From assembly GCF_022213955.1 (NCBI RefSeq), contig NZ_JAKNTW010000005.1, forward strand, positions 372,001-436,000: a stretch of DNA of 64,000 bases, read 5' to 3'. This stretch comes from Dolomitihabitans soli. Lineage in GTDB: Bacteria > Actinomycetota > Actinomycetes > Streptosporangiales > Streptosporangiaceae. Shown here piece after piece: positions 53,576 through 61,735 of the stretch. Below the pieces are notes generated by a model that worked only from the letters and a program-made list of their open reading frames with translations, ran no database searches and was not told the DNA's origin. A program made the position numbers and the translations under genes. The first letter of the stretch is position 1. The number at the start of each line of letters is the position of its first letter.

Positions 53576-54148
53576 CTAACACGAGTTCTGCGGGCTGAGG
53601 CCTGCAATGGCCAGCTGGAACAGGCGGTTCGCGCGGGTGGCGGGGTCGGGGTGGTGCTCTGTTGCGAGGGCGATGCCGACGATCAGTGCGATCAGGTCGG
53701 CGACGGTGATGCCTTCCGCCACCGCGCCGTCCTGCGCGGCGCGGCGCAGCAGGGGGTTTCCCGCCTCTTCCAGCATCGCCGAGCAGGTGTTCTCGTGTAC
53801 GGAGTCGAGTTCGGCCCCGTCGTGAACCAGTGCCGGCGCCAGTCCCCGGGCCGCGACGCAGTAGGCGACGACGTCGCTGAGCCATTCCAGGAGCGCATCG
53901 CGGCTGTTGCCCTTGCCTGCCAGTTCGCGGGCGCGGTCGCTCAGGGCCTCGATCCGTTGGTGGGAGACCGCCTCCAGCAGTGCCCGGCGGGTCGGGAAGT
54001 GGCGCCGTACGGTCGCCGAGCCGACCCCCGCGATGCGGGAGATCTGTTCCAGGGAGGCGCCGGCGCCGTGCGCGGCGACCTCCTCCTCGGCCACGGCGAG
54101 GATGCGCGCGTAGTTGCGCCGGGCGTCCGCGCGTTGGCGGTCGGGCAT
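53576..54148 (-). CDS. TetR-family regulator divergent from NmrA-like gene
   Basis: A 190-residue regulator. It has a TetR helix-turn-helix (ASLEQISRIAGVGSATVRRHFPTRRALLEAV) and a short C-terminal domain typical of the SbtR-like group (LLRRAAQDGAVAEGITVADLIALIVGIA). The ATG is at 54148. It diverges from an NmrA-family oxidoreductase gene, with paired GC palindromes between. Confidence 0.9.
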   Translation of the reverse strand: MPDRQRADARRNYARILAVAEEEVAAHGAGASLEQISRIAGVGSATVRRHFPTRRALLEAVSHQRIEALSDRARELAGKGNSRDALLEWLSDVVAYCVAARGLAPALVHDGAELDSVHENTCSAMLEEAGNPLLRRAAQDGAVAEGITVADLIALIVGIALATEHHPDPATRANRLFQLAIAGLSPQNSC

Positions 54149-54173
54149 GGCGTCGTCTCCAAGGTTGCTAAGT

Positions 54174-54220
54174 GGCGGGCCCCGCCGTATCGTACCGCAA
54201 AGAAAACGGCGGGCCTCGCC
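54174..54220. promoter_or_regulatory. Paired TetR operator sites
   Basis: GGCGGGCCCCGCC (54174-54186) and GGCGGGCCTCGCC (54208-54220) are near-identical palindromes, each followed by GT. Their centres are 34 bp apart, about three turns, between the divergent TetR and NmrA-like genes. Confidence 0.75.
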
Positions 54221-54243
54221 GTTTATGAGTCCGAAGGGGAACC

Positions 54244-55170
54244 ATGTCCACCGATTCCGCGCCTGTCCTGGTCACCGGCGCCACCGGCAAGCAGGGCGGG
54301 GCCACCGCACGTGTCCTGCGCGCGGCCGGCATTCCTGTCCGCGCCCTCGTGCGCGATCCGGCCGCCGCCCGGGCCAAGGCCGTCGAGGCGCTCGGAGCCG
54401 AACTCGTCACCGGCGATCTTCACGACCGCGATTCGGTGGTCCGGGCCGCCGAGGGCGTGCGCGCCGTCTTCTCCGTGCAGATAGCCGCCCTGACCACCGA
54501 AGGCTTCGATTTCGACGGAGAGGTAGCCCAGGCCGTCAACCTCATCGAGGGCGCGAAGAGCGCGGGAGTGCCGCAGTTCGTGCACACCTCCACCAGCGGT
54601 GCCGGCCAGCACACCGAGACACCCGGCTGGATCCCAGGCCGCTGGGGCTCGCTGGACGACAGCCTGGGAGCCAAGAGCACGATCCAGGACCGGGTACGCG
54701 CGGCCGGCTTCTCCCACTGGACGATCCTCAAGCCGGCCTTCTTCATGGAGAACTTCCTGCCCTCCATGGCGTTTCTGTTCCCCCGCGGCATCGAGGGCGG
54801 GCTGGTGAGCGTCGTCAAGCCCGAGACGCGGCTGTCCCTCGTCGCGGTGGACGACATCGGCACCGCGGCCGCCGCGGCCATGGCCACACCCGAGCGGTTC
54901 GACGGGCTGCAGCTGGAGCTGGCGAGCGACTATCTGTCCATGACGGGGATAGCCGAGGTCCTCTCTCGAGCGTTGGGCACACACCTGTCCGCGCCGAACA
55001 TGACCGAGGAAGAGGCGCTCGCCGCCGGAATGCCGGCGATGGGCATTTCGCACGAGTGGATGAACGTGGCCGGTCAGCCAGCACGCCCGCAATACGCCAA
55101 GGACCTTGGCCTCCCGCTAACCAGCTTCGAGGAGTGGGCGCGGCAGCACGTGCGGCCCACGCTCCCCTGA
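54244..55170 (+). CDS. NmrA-like NAD(P)-binding oxidoreductase
   Basis: A 308-residue atypical SDR of the NmrA/HSCARG type. It has the motif VTGATGKQGGATARVL, VRALVRDPAAA, then VDDIGTAAAAAM. The catalytic Tyr-Lys of classical SDRs is not evident, so it may sense redox state or act on a quinone-like compound. The ATG at 54244 follows AAGGGGA. It is under the divergent TetR gene. Confidence 0.9.
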   Translation: MSTDSAPVLVTGATGKQGGATARVLRAAGIPVRALVRDPAAARAKAVEALGAELVTGDLHDRDSVVRAAEGVRAVFSVQIAALTTEGFDFDGEVAQAVNLIEGAKSAGVPQFVHTSTSGAGQHTETPGWIPGRWGSLDDSLGAKSTIQDRVRAAGFSHWTILKPAFFMENFLPSMAFLFPRGIEGGLVSVVKPETRLSLVAVDDIGTAAAAAMATPERFDGLQLELASDYLSMTGIAEVLSRALGTHLSAPNMTEEEALAAGMPAMGISHEWMNVAGQPARPQYAKDLGLPLTSFEEWARQHVRPTLP

Positions 55171-55172
55171 CG

Positions 55173-55290
55173 CGCGTCCGGGCGGCGGCGAGGTAGAGGC
55201 TGGTGCCGGTCCAGCCGTGGTGGTAGGCGACGCGGCCGTCGTCGGCGAGGATCCAGGCCAGGCCGCGCTGCCAGGACCTGACCCCCGCAG
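55173..55290 (-). pseudogene. Remnant of a serine hydrolase/class C beta-lactamase-like gene
   Basis: On the minus strand a frame reads QRGLAWILADDGRVAYHHGW then TGTSLYLAA. This matches the C-terminal motif of class C beta-lactamase-like serine hydrolases (GLGW, H-x-GWTGTSLYLDP). No start, SxxK or YxN motif is present. Only the 3' fragment survives. Confidence 0.5.
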
Positions 55291-55336
55291 AGCGCGATGA
55301 CCAGCGACAACGGTCGTTGCCCCGGCCCACGGAGCG

Positions 55337-55367
55337 GGTATCGACCGTGGACACCACCGTCGATACC
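55337..55367. promoter_or_regulatory. 31-bp near-perfect palindrome before the NIPSNAP gene
   Basis: GGTATCGAC (55337-55345) and GTCGATACC (55359-55367) are perfect 9-bp arms, with a second symmetric pair GTGG/CCAC inside. Only one base pair and the 3-bp centre break the symmetry. It ends 15 bp before the ATG at 55383. Confidence 0.7.
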
Positions 55368-55382
55368 AGGGGCGATACAGCC

Positions 55383-56048
55383 ATGAAACAGTCCGCGCCG
55401 ATCAGCGGAGAAGACGTCGATCAGGAGCAGCAGAACATCCGGTACGAGCTCGCGATCCTTGCCTTTCGTCTGCTCGATGCCGAGAAGGCGGCTGCCGGAG
55501 TTGAACCCTGGGTGAACAGCCCTGACGCATACGGAGAGCTCCTTGGCTGCTGGCAAACGGAGAACGGCACACTGGGGCGCCTGATCGTGCTGCGTGGCTT
55601 CGCCGACGACGCGGAGCTACTGCGGGAGCGGATGCGAGCGCGTGCCAGTGACCGGCCGTTCGGCGCCGGTGATCATCTGACCGATCTGACGACGCAGAGT
55701 TTCGTTCCGTTCCCGTTCGTCCCGCCGGTGCGAACGGGCCCGTTCGGGCCGGCGTACGAGATCCGCGACTATCACCTTCGGCCTGGCGGCCTTCCCGCGA
55801 CGATGGCGGGCTGGCGAAAGGCCTTGCCGGCAAGGCACCGCATCGATCCGTTGACGGTGGTGATGTACGCACTGGACGGTCCCGATCGTATTCTCCAGAT
55901 CTGGCCGTTTCACAGCCTTGACGAGCGGGTCGCCATCCGCAGAGATCTGTATGCGTCGGGGCAGTGGCCACCGCCGGGCGGGCCCGAGCAGATCCTCGAA
56001 GCCACCTCGGTGATCGCCTGGCCGACGCAGTTCTCTCCGCTCACCTAA
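55383..56048 (+). CDS. NIPSNAP-family protein
   Basis: A 221-residue protein with two dimeric alpha/beta-barrel halves. The signature region is GPAYEIRDYHLRPGGLPATMAGW and later LQIWPFHSLDERVAIRRDLY, as in bacterial NIPSNAP proteins. The first half holds GRLIVLRGFADD. The ATG at 55383 is chosen because it directly follows the palindrome; the open frame to 55317 would place the palindrome inside the gene. Function unknown; relatives sit near catabolic genes. Confidence 0.75.
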   Translation: MKQSAPISGEDVDQEQQNIRYELAILAFRLLDAEKAAAGVEPWVNSPDAYGELLGCWQTENGTLGRLIVLRGFADDAELLRERMRARASDRPFGAGDHLTDLTTQSFVPFPFVPPVRTGPFGPAYEIRDYHLRPGGLPATMAGWRKALPARHRIDPLTVVMYALDGPDRILQIWPFHSLDERVAIRRDLYASGQWPPPGGPEQILEATSVIAWPTQFSPLT

Positions 56049-56326
56049 GGACACCGGTCGCTGAACCGGCACTGAGCACTTGAGCCGGTTATGCCGCCGT
56101 CCAGCGGCTCACAACCGGCATTGTGAACGCAACCCGGGGCCGACCGGGGAACCGGCGCGTTCGCCGGTGTTCCCCGCCGGGCTGCCCGCGGCCGGACCGC
56201 GGCGAGCGTTGTGTACATGGCCCAGTACTCCGGTGCGTGCCAGCTCCGACCGCCGTTCACCCCAAGATCATCCCAATGTGGGGTTTGGGCTTATGTGGGC
56301 TGACCCCCTCCTTGACTCGAGGCGGC
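56049..56326. other. Noncoding gap after NIPSNAP gene
   Basis: No gene is supported. It contains a bulged GC hairpin near 56140-56172 (GGGGAAC-CGGCG against CGCCG-GTGTTCCCC) that could end the NIPSNAP transcript. Confidence 0.5.
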
Positions 56327-56842
56327 TCACCTGAGATTCGAGCTTGGATCGAGGCCGGTCAGGCTGGCGGTGGAGGTCCACAGGCGCGCCGCGAGTACGG
56401 TGTCGGCCAGCTGGCCTTGGATGGGTTCGAGGGTGGGCAGGCCGCGGATCCCGAATATCCGAGGTCCCCAGAGCTGGCCGCCGCGCACGGACGGGTCGAG
56501 GACGGCCCGGACGGCGGGCCAGGCGGCGGCCTCCTTGCTCTGCAAGAGGAGGCCGGCCAACAGGCCGCGCAGTCGTACGCCGGTGGTTCGGAGGTGGACT
56601 GGCGGGCGTGAGGGGGTGAGGGAGTCGAGTGCGCCGCCGGGGTGGGTGATCACGCTCAGCGTCGTGCTGCCGGCGGCGCGCAGGCGGCGGTCGAGTTCGA
56701 AGCCGAAGAGCATCTGCGCGAGTTTTGATCGTACGTAGGTGCGTTTCGGCCGGTAGTCGCGTGCGCTCTGGAGATCGTCAAGGTCCAGAGTCTCGGACTT
56801 CGCCGTGAAGCTGCCGGTGGCGACGACGCGGCTCCCGGGACC
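56327..56842 (-). pseudogene. Truncated short-chain dehydrogenase (C-terminal part only)
   Basis: A minus-strand frame reads PGSRVVATGSFTAKSETLD, DYRPKRTYVRSKLAQMLFGF (catalytic Tyr and Lys) and ELDRRLRAAGSTTLSVITHP, then an SDR C-terminal tail ending at 56327. The nucleotide-binding half and start codon are missing. The break at about 56843 is also the start of a truncated TetR gene on the opposite strand. Confidence 0.75.
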
Positions 56843-56845
56843 CGG

Positions 56846-57142
56846 GGGCCCTTCACCAACGATCTCCCGCCCGAACTTCGGCGCAAGCGCGACCTGATCG
56901 TCAGCACGCCCGCCCTGCGGGAATACTCACGCAAGCTGTGGATAGCCAGCGAGGGGGCACTGGCCGAGGCGGTCGCCGCCGAGAGCGGCCGCGACCCCTC
57001 CGACATGACCGTCCGCGCTCTCGCCCGCTATGTCCTGGAGATCCCCGAGCTCGCGGGCACGGAACCCGACCCCCTGGCCGCGCTGAACGCCATCTTCGAC
57101 CTTCTCGCATCCGGCTGGCCCGAGTCGCCCAAAGAAGCCTGA
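56846..57142 (+). pseudogene. Truncated TetR-family regulator (C-terminal part only)
   Basis: About 98 codons in one frame end at a TGA (57140-57142). They read PPELRRKRDLIVSTPALREY, IASEGALAEAVAAESGRDPS, VRALARYVLEIPEL and DPLAALNAIFDLLASGW, matching the C-terminal domain of MftR-like TetR regulators. The helix-turn-helix half is gone. It abuts the truncated SDR fragment head to head. Confidence 0.7.
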
Positions 57143-57258
57143 CCAAGCCCCCGCCTGGCCGACTCGCCCGCCGCGCTGAAGCCGGTGATGCCGTCGACAG
57201 TGCCATGGGCACACCGCAGCAGAGCGACGGCGTATGCCGTGTTCATCCGGCACGCTCG
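57143..57258. other. Short noncoding gap
   Basis: No gene seen between the TetR remnant and the 57-bp repeats. Confidence 0.5.
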
Positions 57259-57396
57259 CAGACCGAGACCAGGTCGGCGAGCGGCCGGATTCGGCACGGT
57301 CAGGCGGCGCCGCCCCAGACCGAGGCCAGGTCGGCGAGCGGCGGGATTCGGCGCGGTCAGGCGGCGCCGCCCCAGACCGAGGCCAGGTCGGCGAGG
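57259..57396. repeat. 57-bp tandem repeat duplicating the glpD 3' end
   Basis: A unit starting CAGACCGAG(A/G)CCAGGTCGGCG begins at 57259, 57316 and 57373 (2.4 copies, period exactly 57). The third, partial copy is the end of the glpD coding region. The first two repeat the last glpD codons and the stop into the downstream flank. Confidence 0.85.
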
Positions 57397-59099
57397 AGGG
57401 GGACCAGTTCGGTGTCGTCGGCGGTGGCGAGCGCCGACCTGGCCACCTCCGCGCCCCGCCGGTAGCTCTCCGCCTGCTCCTGCGCCCAGGCAGGGGTACG
57501 GCCGAGCGCCCCGGCCAGCAGGCCGGCGATGTGCGGGGCGGCGTCGGCGCCGCTGTCGCGCGTCTCCAGCCCGGCCCGGCTCCGGCGGCGCAGCACGTCC
57601 TCGACGGTCATCGCCGCCTCGTACCGTGCCGCGTAGATCACCTCGGCGCGCAGCAGCGACGGCGCGCCGGGCACGGGTTCGAGCAGGGCGGGGTCCCGGC
57701 GGCCCATGGAGAGCAGCGTCGGGTAGTCGGAGCCGTAGCGGCTCGCCAGCCGTTCCACCGCGGCGACGTCCACGCCCGCGGCGGCGGCGGCCGAGTCGCG
57801 CCTGGCCCAGGACTGGGCGAATCCGGCGGCTCCCACCAGCCCGAGGTGGCCGGTCGGGGACGCCTTGACGCCGAGTCCGCGCGTCGCGGCGTCGACCGCG
57901 TCACGGGCCATGATCCGGTAGGTGGTCAGCTTGCCGCCGACGATGACCACGCACCCGGGCGCGACCTCCTTGACGACGTGCTCCCGGCTGATCGACTGCG
58001 TCTGGTCGCGGGTGGGCTGGTCCACGAGCGGGCGCAGGCCGGCGTAGACGCCGAGCACGTCGTCGGGGGTCAGCGGCTCGCGCAGCCACCGGTTGGCCTC
58101 GTCCAGCAGGTAGCGGACGTCGCCGCCGGTCGGCAGCACCGGACCGGGACCGATCTCCCACGGCGTGTCGGTCGTGCCGAGCAGCACCACGTCGCCGGTC
58201 GGGATGACGAACAGCACCGACCTGGGGGTCCGGGCGATCAGGGCGCTGGTCATGGGCAGCCGCTCGCGGGGGATGACCAGGTGGACGCCCTTGGAGGCGC
58301 GCACGCGGACCCGCTGGTCGCCGAGCATCTCCTGGGTCAGCCCCGACCACGGCCCGGTCGCCAGCACCACCCGGCGGGCGCGGACCGTGAACCGCTCGCC
58401 GCTGAGCAGGTCCTCGCAGGTGGCCACGGTGTGGTCCATCCTGGAGGCGAGTGCGATGACCCGGACCCGGGTGAGCACCGTGGCGCCCTCCCGCGCCGCC
58501 GTACGGGCCAGGGCGACGACCAGGCGGGCGTCGTCCACGTGCCCGTCGTCGTAGGCCAGGGCGCCCACGGCCGCGTCCCTGCGCAGGTGCGGGACCTCCT
58601 TCAGCAGGGCGCGGCGGGACAGGTGGCGGTGCCGGCGGAAGCCGTGGCGGTCGCCGATCCCGGCCAGCGCGTCGTAGAGCGTCAGCCCGGCGCCGACGTA
58701 GCCGCGCTCCCACACCCGGTGGGTCAGCGGGTAGAGGAATGACAGCCTGCTCACCAGGTGCGGAGCCAGCTCGCCGAGCAGTCCCCGCTCGTGCAGGGCC
58801 TCACGGACCAGGTTGAACTCCATCTGCTCCAGGTAGCGGACGCCGCCGTGGAGCAGCCTGCTGGAGTTGCTGGAGGTACCCGAGGCCAGGTCGCCGGACT
58901 CCAGCAGCGCCACGGTCAGCCCGCGCGCCGCCGCGTCGAGGGCCGCTCCGGCGCCCGTCGCGCCGCCGCCGACCACCAGCAGGTCCACCGTCGAGGAGGT
59001 GAGCCCGGTCAGGTCGTCGTCGCGGCGCAGCGGGTCGAGGCCGGCTCCGGCGCCGAACGGCAGCCCGGCCGCGGTGGGTTCCATCGTCTCGTGTGTCAT
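57357..59099 (-). CDS. glpD: Glycerol-3-phosphate dehydrogenase, FAD-dependent
   Basis: A 580-residue flavoenzyme that oxidises glycerol-3-phosphate to dihydroxyacetone phosphate at the membrane. It has the FAD motif VDLLVVGGGATGAGAALDAA, the family signature SGTSSNSSRLLHGGVRYLEQ, VVGGKLTTYRIMARDA, and an Asp/Glu-rich C-terminal domain. The ATG is at 59099. Tandem copies of its 3' end lie downstream. It follows the tex gene on the same strand, with a gene fragment between them. Confidence 0.95.
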   Translation of the reverse strand: MTHETMEPTAAGLPFGAGAGLDPLRRDDDLTGLTSSTVDLLVVGGGATGAGAALDAAARGLTVALLESGDLASGTSSNSSRLLHGGVRYLEQMEFNLVREALHERGLLGELAPHLVSRLSFLYPLTHRVWERGYVGAGLTLYDALAGIGDRHGFRRHRHLSRRALLKEVPHLRRDAAVGALAYDDGHVDDARLVVALARTAAREGATVLTRVRVIALASRMDHTVATCEDLLSGERFTVRARRVVLATGPWSGLTQEMLGDQRVRVRASKGVHLVIPRERLPMTSALIARTPRSVLFVIPTGDVVLLGTTDTPWEIGPGPVLPTGGDVRYLLDEANRWLREPLTPDDVLGVYAGLRPLVDQPTRDQTQSISREHVVKEVAPGCVVIVGGKLTTYRIMARDAVDAATRGLGVKASPTGHLGLVGAAGFAQSWARRDSAAAAAGVDVAAVERLASRYGSDYPTLLSMGRRDPALLEPVPGAPSLLRAEVIYAARYEAAMTVEDVLRRRSRAGLETRDSGADAAPHIAGLLAGALGRTPAWAQEQAESYRRGAEVARSALATADDTELVPLLADLASVWGGAA

Positions 59100-59111
59100 T
59101 TTTTCGCCCTT

Positions 59112-59279
59112 TCACCCGACCAGCTCTTCGCTGATCTTGTGCAGCCGGCCGTCGAGGAAGAGGCCGTTCTCCACGCTGCCGGTGCCGTCGGTCCACCTGC
59201 TGCCGACTCGGACGCCGACCTCGCGGCCGTCGTGCCGGGGCGCAGGCGCCATGCCGTACGCCCCGGAAACGGGGTGGTC
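59112..59279 (-). pseudogene. Probable fragment of a DUF2804-type gene
   Basis: A minus-strand frame from about 59279 reads [14 protein letters not shown], then GVRVGSRWTDGTGSVENGLF and LDGRLHKISEELVG before a stop at 59112. The GR-WTDGTG--ENGLF-DGRLHKI-EELV pattern looks like the interior of a DUF2804 protein, from memory. No start codon exists inside it, and tex occupies the upstream DNA. It is a relic between tex and glpD. Confidence 0.4.
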
Positions 59280-61647
59280 AGCGGTTCTTGTCGAGGCCGG
59301 CGCGGCGGAGGGCTTCGGCCATGGCGCTGTTGGCCGGCGGGGTGCCGCCCTGACGTTGCTGGCCGCCGCCGCGACGGCCGTCCTTGCCGCCGCCCTTGGG
59401 GCGTCCCTGGCCGCCGCCCTGGTTGCCGCCCTGGCCACCCCCCTGACCGCTGCCCTGGTTGCCGCGTCTGGGGTCGGCGGCCGGGTCGCGGCGGGTGGGC
59501 TCGTCGTCGAGGCGGAGGGTGAGGGAGATGCGTTTGCGCGGGATGTCGATCTCCAGCACCTTCACCCGGACCACATCGCCAGGCTTGACCACTTCGCGGG
59601 GATCCTTCACGAAATTTCTGGACATGGCGGAGACGTGGACCAGCCCGTCCTGATGCACGCCCACATCGACGAACGCGCCGAACGCGGCGACGTTGGTCAC
59701 CACGCCTTCGAGCAGCATGCCGGGATTGAGGTCGGAGAGCTTCTCCACGCCGTCGGCGAAGGTGGCGGTCTTGAAGGCGGGCCGGGGATCGCGTCCCGGC
59801 TTCTCCAACTCCTTGAGGATGTCGGTGACCGTCGGGAGACCGAAGGTGTCGTCGACGAACTCCTGCGGCTTGAGCGTACGGAGCACCGTGCCGTTGCCGA
59901 TCAGCGTGCCGAGGTCGGCGCTGGTCGCCTTGAGGATGCGCCGGACGACGGGGTACGCCTCGGGGTGGACGCTGGAGGAGTCGAGCGGGTCGTCGCCGCC
60001 GGGGATGCGCAGGAAGCCCGCGCACTGCTCGAACGCCTTCGGCCCGAGCCTGGCCACCTGCTTCAACGCCGTCCGTGAGCGGAAGGGGCCGTTGCTGTCG
60101 CGGTGCAGCACGATGTTCTCCGCCAGCCCGGACCCGATCCCGGAGACGCGGGTGAGCAGCGGCGCGGACGCGGTGTTGACGTCGACGCCGACCGCGTTCA
60201 CACAGTCTTCGACCACCGCGTCGAGCGAGCGGGACAGCTTCAGCTCCGACAGGTCGTGCTGGTACTGGCCGACCCCGATCGACTTGGGGTCGATCTTGAC
60301 GAGCTCGGCCAGCGGGTCCTGCAGGCGCCGGGCGATCGAGACCGCGCCGCGCAACGACACGTCCAGCTCGGGCAGCTCCTGACTCGCGTACGCCGAGGCG
60401 GAGTAGACCGACGCCCCGGCCTCGGACACCACGATCTTGGTGACTCCGGGGACCAGCTTCACCAGCTCGCCGGCGAGCTTGTCCGTCTCCCGCGACGCCG
60501 TGCCGTTGCCGATCGCGACCAGTTCGACGCCGTGGGTGGTGGCGAGCCTGCCGAGGGTGGCGAGCGACTCATCCCATCGCTGCTGCGGAACGTGCGGGTG
60601 GATGGTCGCGGTCTCCACGACCTTGCCCGTCGCGTCGACGACCGCGACCTTCACGCCGGTCCGGAAGCCGGGGTCGAGCCCCATGGTCGCCCGGGTGCCG
60701 GCCGGCGCCGCGAGCAGCAGGTCGCGCAGGTTGGCGGCGAAGACGCGCACCGCCTCCTCCTCGGCCGCCTGCCACAGGCGCATCCGCAGGTCGATCCCGA
60801 GATGGACCAGGATGCGGGTGCGCCACGCCCAGCGCACGGTGTCCGTCAGCCACTTGTCGGCCGGCCGGCCGTGGTCGGCGATCCCGAAGCGCTTGGCGAT
60901 GCGCGCCTCGTAGCCGCCCTCCGCGTCGTCCTCAGGCTCCAGCGCGAGCGTGAGGATCTCCTCCTTCTCGCCCCTGAACATCGCCAGGATGCGGTGCGAG
61001 GGCAGCTTGGTGAACGGCTCGGCGAACGCGAAGTAGTCGGAGAACTTGGCGCCGTCCTCCTCCTTGCCCTCGCGCACGGCCGACTTCACGCTGCCCCGCG
61101 ACCACATCCGCTCCCTGAGCGTGCCGATGAGGTCGGCGTCCTCGCCGAACCGCTCGACCAGGATCGACCGCGCGCCGTCGAGCGCCGCCGCCGCGTCGGC
61201 GACCCCTTCGGTGACGAAGCCGGCCGCCTCGCTCGCCGGATCGAGACCCGGGTCGGCGAGCAGCCGGTCGGCCAGCGGTTCCAGCCCAGCCTCCCGGGCG
61301 ATCTGCGCCTTGGTCCGCCGCTTCGGCTTGAACGGCAGATAGATGTCCTCCAGGCGGGCCTTGGAGTCGGCCGCCATGATCTGGGCTTCGAGCGCGTCGT
61401 CGAGCTTGCCCTGCGACCGGATCGACTCCAGGATCGCGGCCCGCCGTTCCTCCAGCTCGCGCAGGTAGCGCAGCCGTTCTTCGAGCGTGCGCAACTGGGC
61501 GTCGTCGAGCGTGCCCGTCGCCTCCTTGCGATACCGGGCGATGAACGGCACGGTCGCGCCGCCGTCGAGCAGGTCGACCGCCGCCTGCACCTGCCGCTCG
61601 CGTACGCCGAGCTCCTCGGCGATCCGCTGATGTATAGAGGTCGTCAC
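59278..61647 (-). CDS. tex: Tex-family transcription accessory/RNA-binding protein
   Basis: A 789-residue Tex protein. Its N-terminal helical region has [13 protein letters not shown] and [16 protein letters not shown]. There is a YqgF-like nuclease-fold domain ([17 protein letters not shown]), helix-hairpin-helix repeats ([17 protein letters not shown]) and an S1 RNA-binding domain near residues 650-720 ([32 protein letters not shown]). The last ~70 residues are a Gly/Gln/Arg-rich tail ([20 protein letters not shown]), which could add RNA binding. It is likely constitutive. Confidence 0.96.
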   Translation of the reverse strand: MTTSIHQRIAEELGVRERQVQAAVDLLDGGATVPFIARYRKEATGTLDDAQLRTLEERLRYLRELEERRAAILESIRSQGKLDDALEAQIMAADSKARLEDIYLPFKPKRRTKAQIAREAGLEPLADRLLADPGLDPASEAAGFVTEGVADAAAALDGARSILVERFGEDADLIGTLRERMWSRGSVKSAVREGKEEDGAKFSDYFAFAEPFTKLPSHRILAMFRGEKEEILTLALEPEDDAEGGYEARIAKRFGIADHGRPADKWLTDTVRWAWRTRILVHLGIDLRMRLWQAAEEEAVRVFAANLRDLLLAAPAGTRATMGLDPGFRTGVKVAVVDATGKVVETATIHPHVPQQRWDESLATLGRLATTHGVELVAIGNGTASRETDKLAGELVKLVPGVTKIVVSEAGASVYSASAYASQELPELDVSLRGAVSIARRLQDPLAELVKIDPKSIGVGQYQHDLSELKLSRSLDAVVEDCVNAVGVDVNTASAPLLTRVSGIGSGLAENIVLHRDSNGPFRSRTALKQVARLGPKAFEQCAGFLRIPGGDDPLDSSSVHPEAYPVVRRILKATSADLGTLIGNGTVLRTLKPQEFVDDTFGLPTVTDILKELEKPGRDPRPAFKTATFADGVEKLSDLNPGMLLEGVVTNVAAFGAFVDVGVHQDGLVHVSAMSRNFVKDPREVVKPGDVVRVKVLEIDIPRKRISLTLRLDDEPTRRDPAADPRRGNQGSGQGGGQGGNQGGGQGRPKGGGKDGRRGGGQQRQGGTPPANSAMAEALRRAGLDKNR

Positions 61648-61735
61648 GATCCTCCGCCTTCCCCCTTGGTCCCGCGGAGAATTGTGCCGCGCTCCGCCGT
61701 ACTTGTCGCCTCGTGGCCGGTCACGTAACAGTCCT

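Noticed and set aside
57259-57396. Possible CRISPR or attachment-site repeats
   Set aside because: The 57-bp units are directly tandem with no spacers and contain the glpD 3' end; no integrase or cas gene is near.
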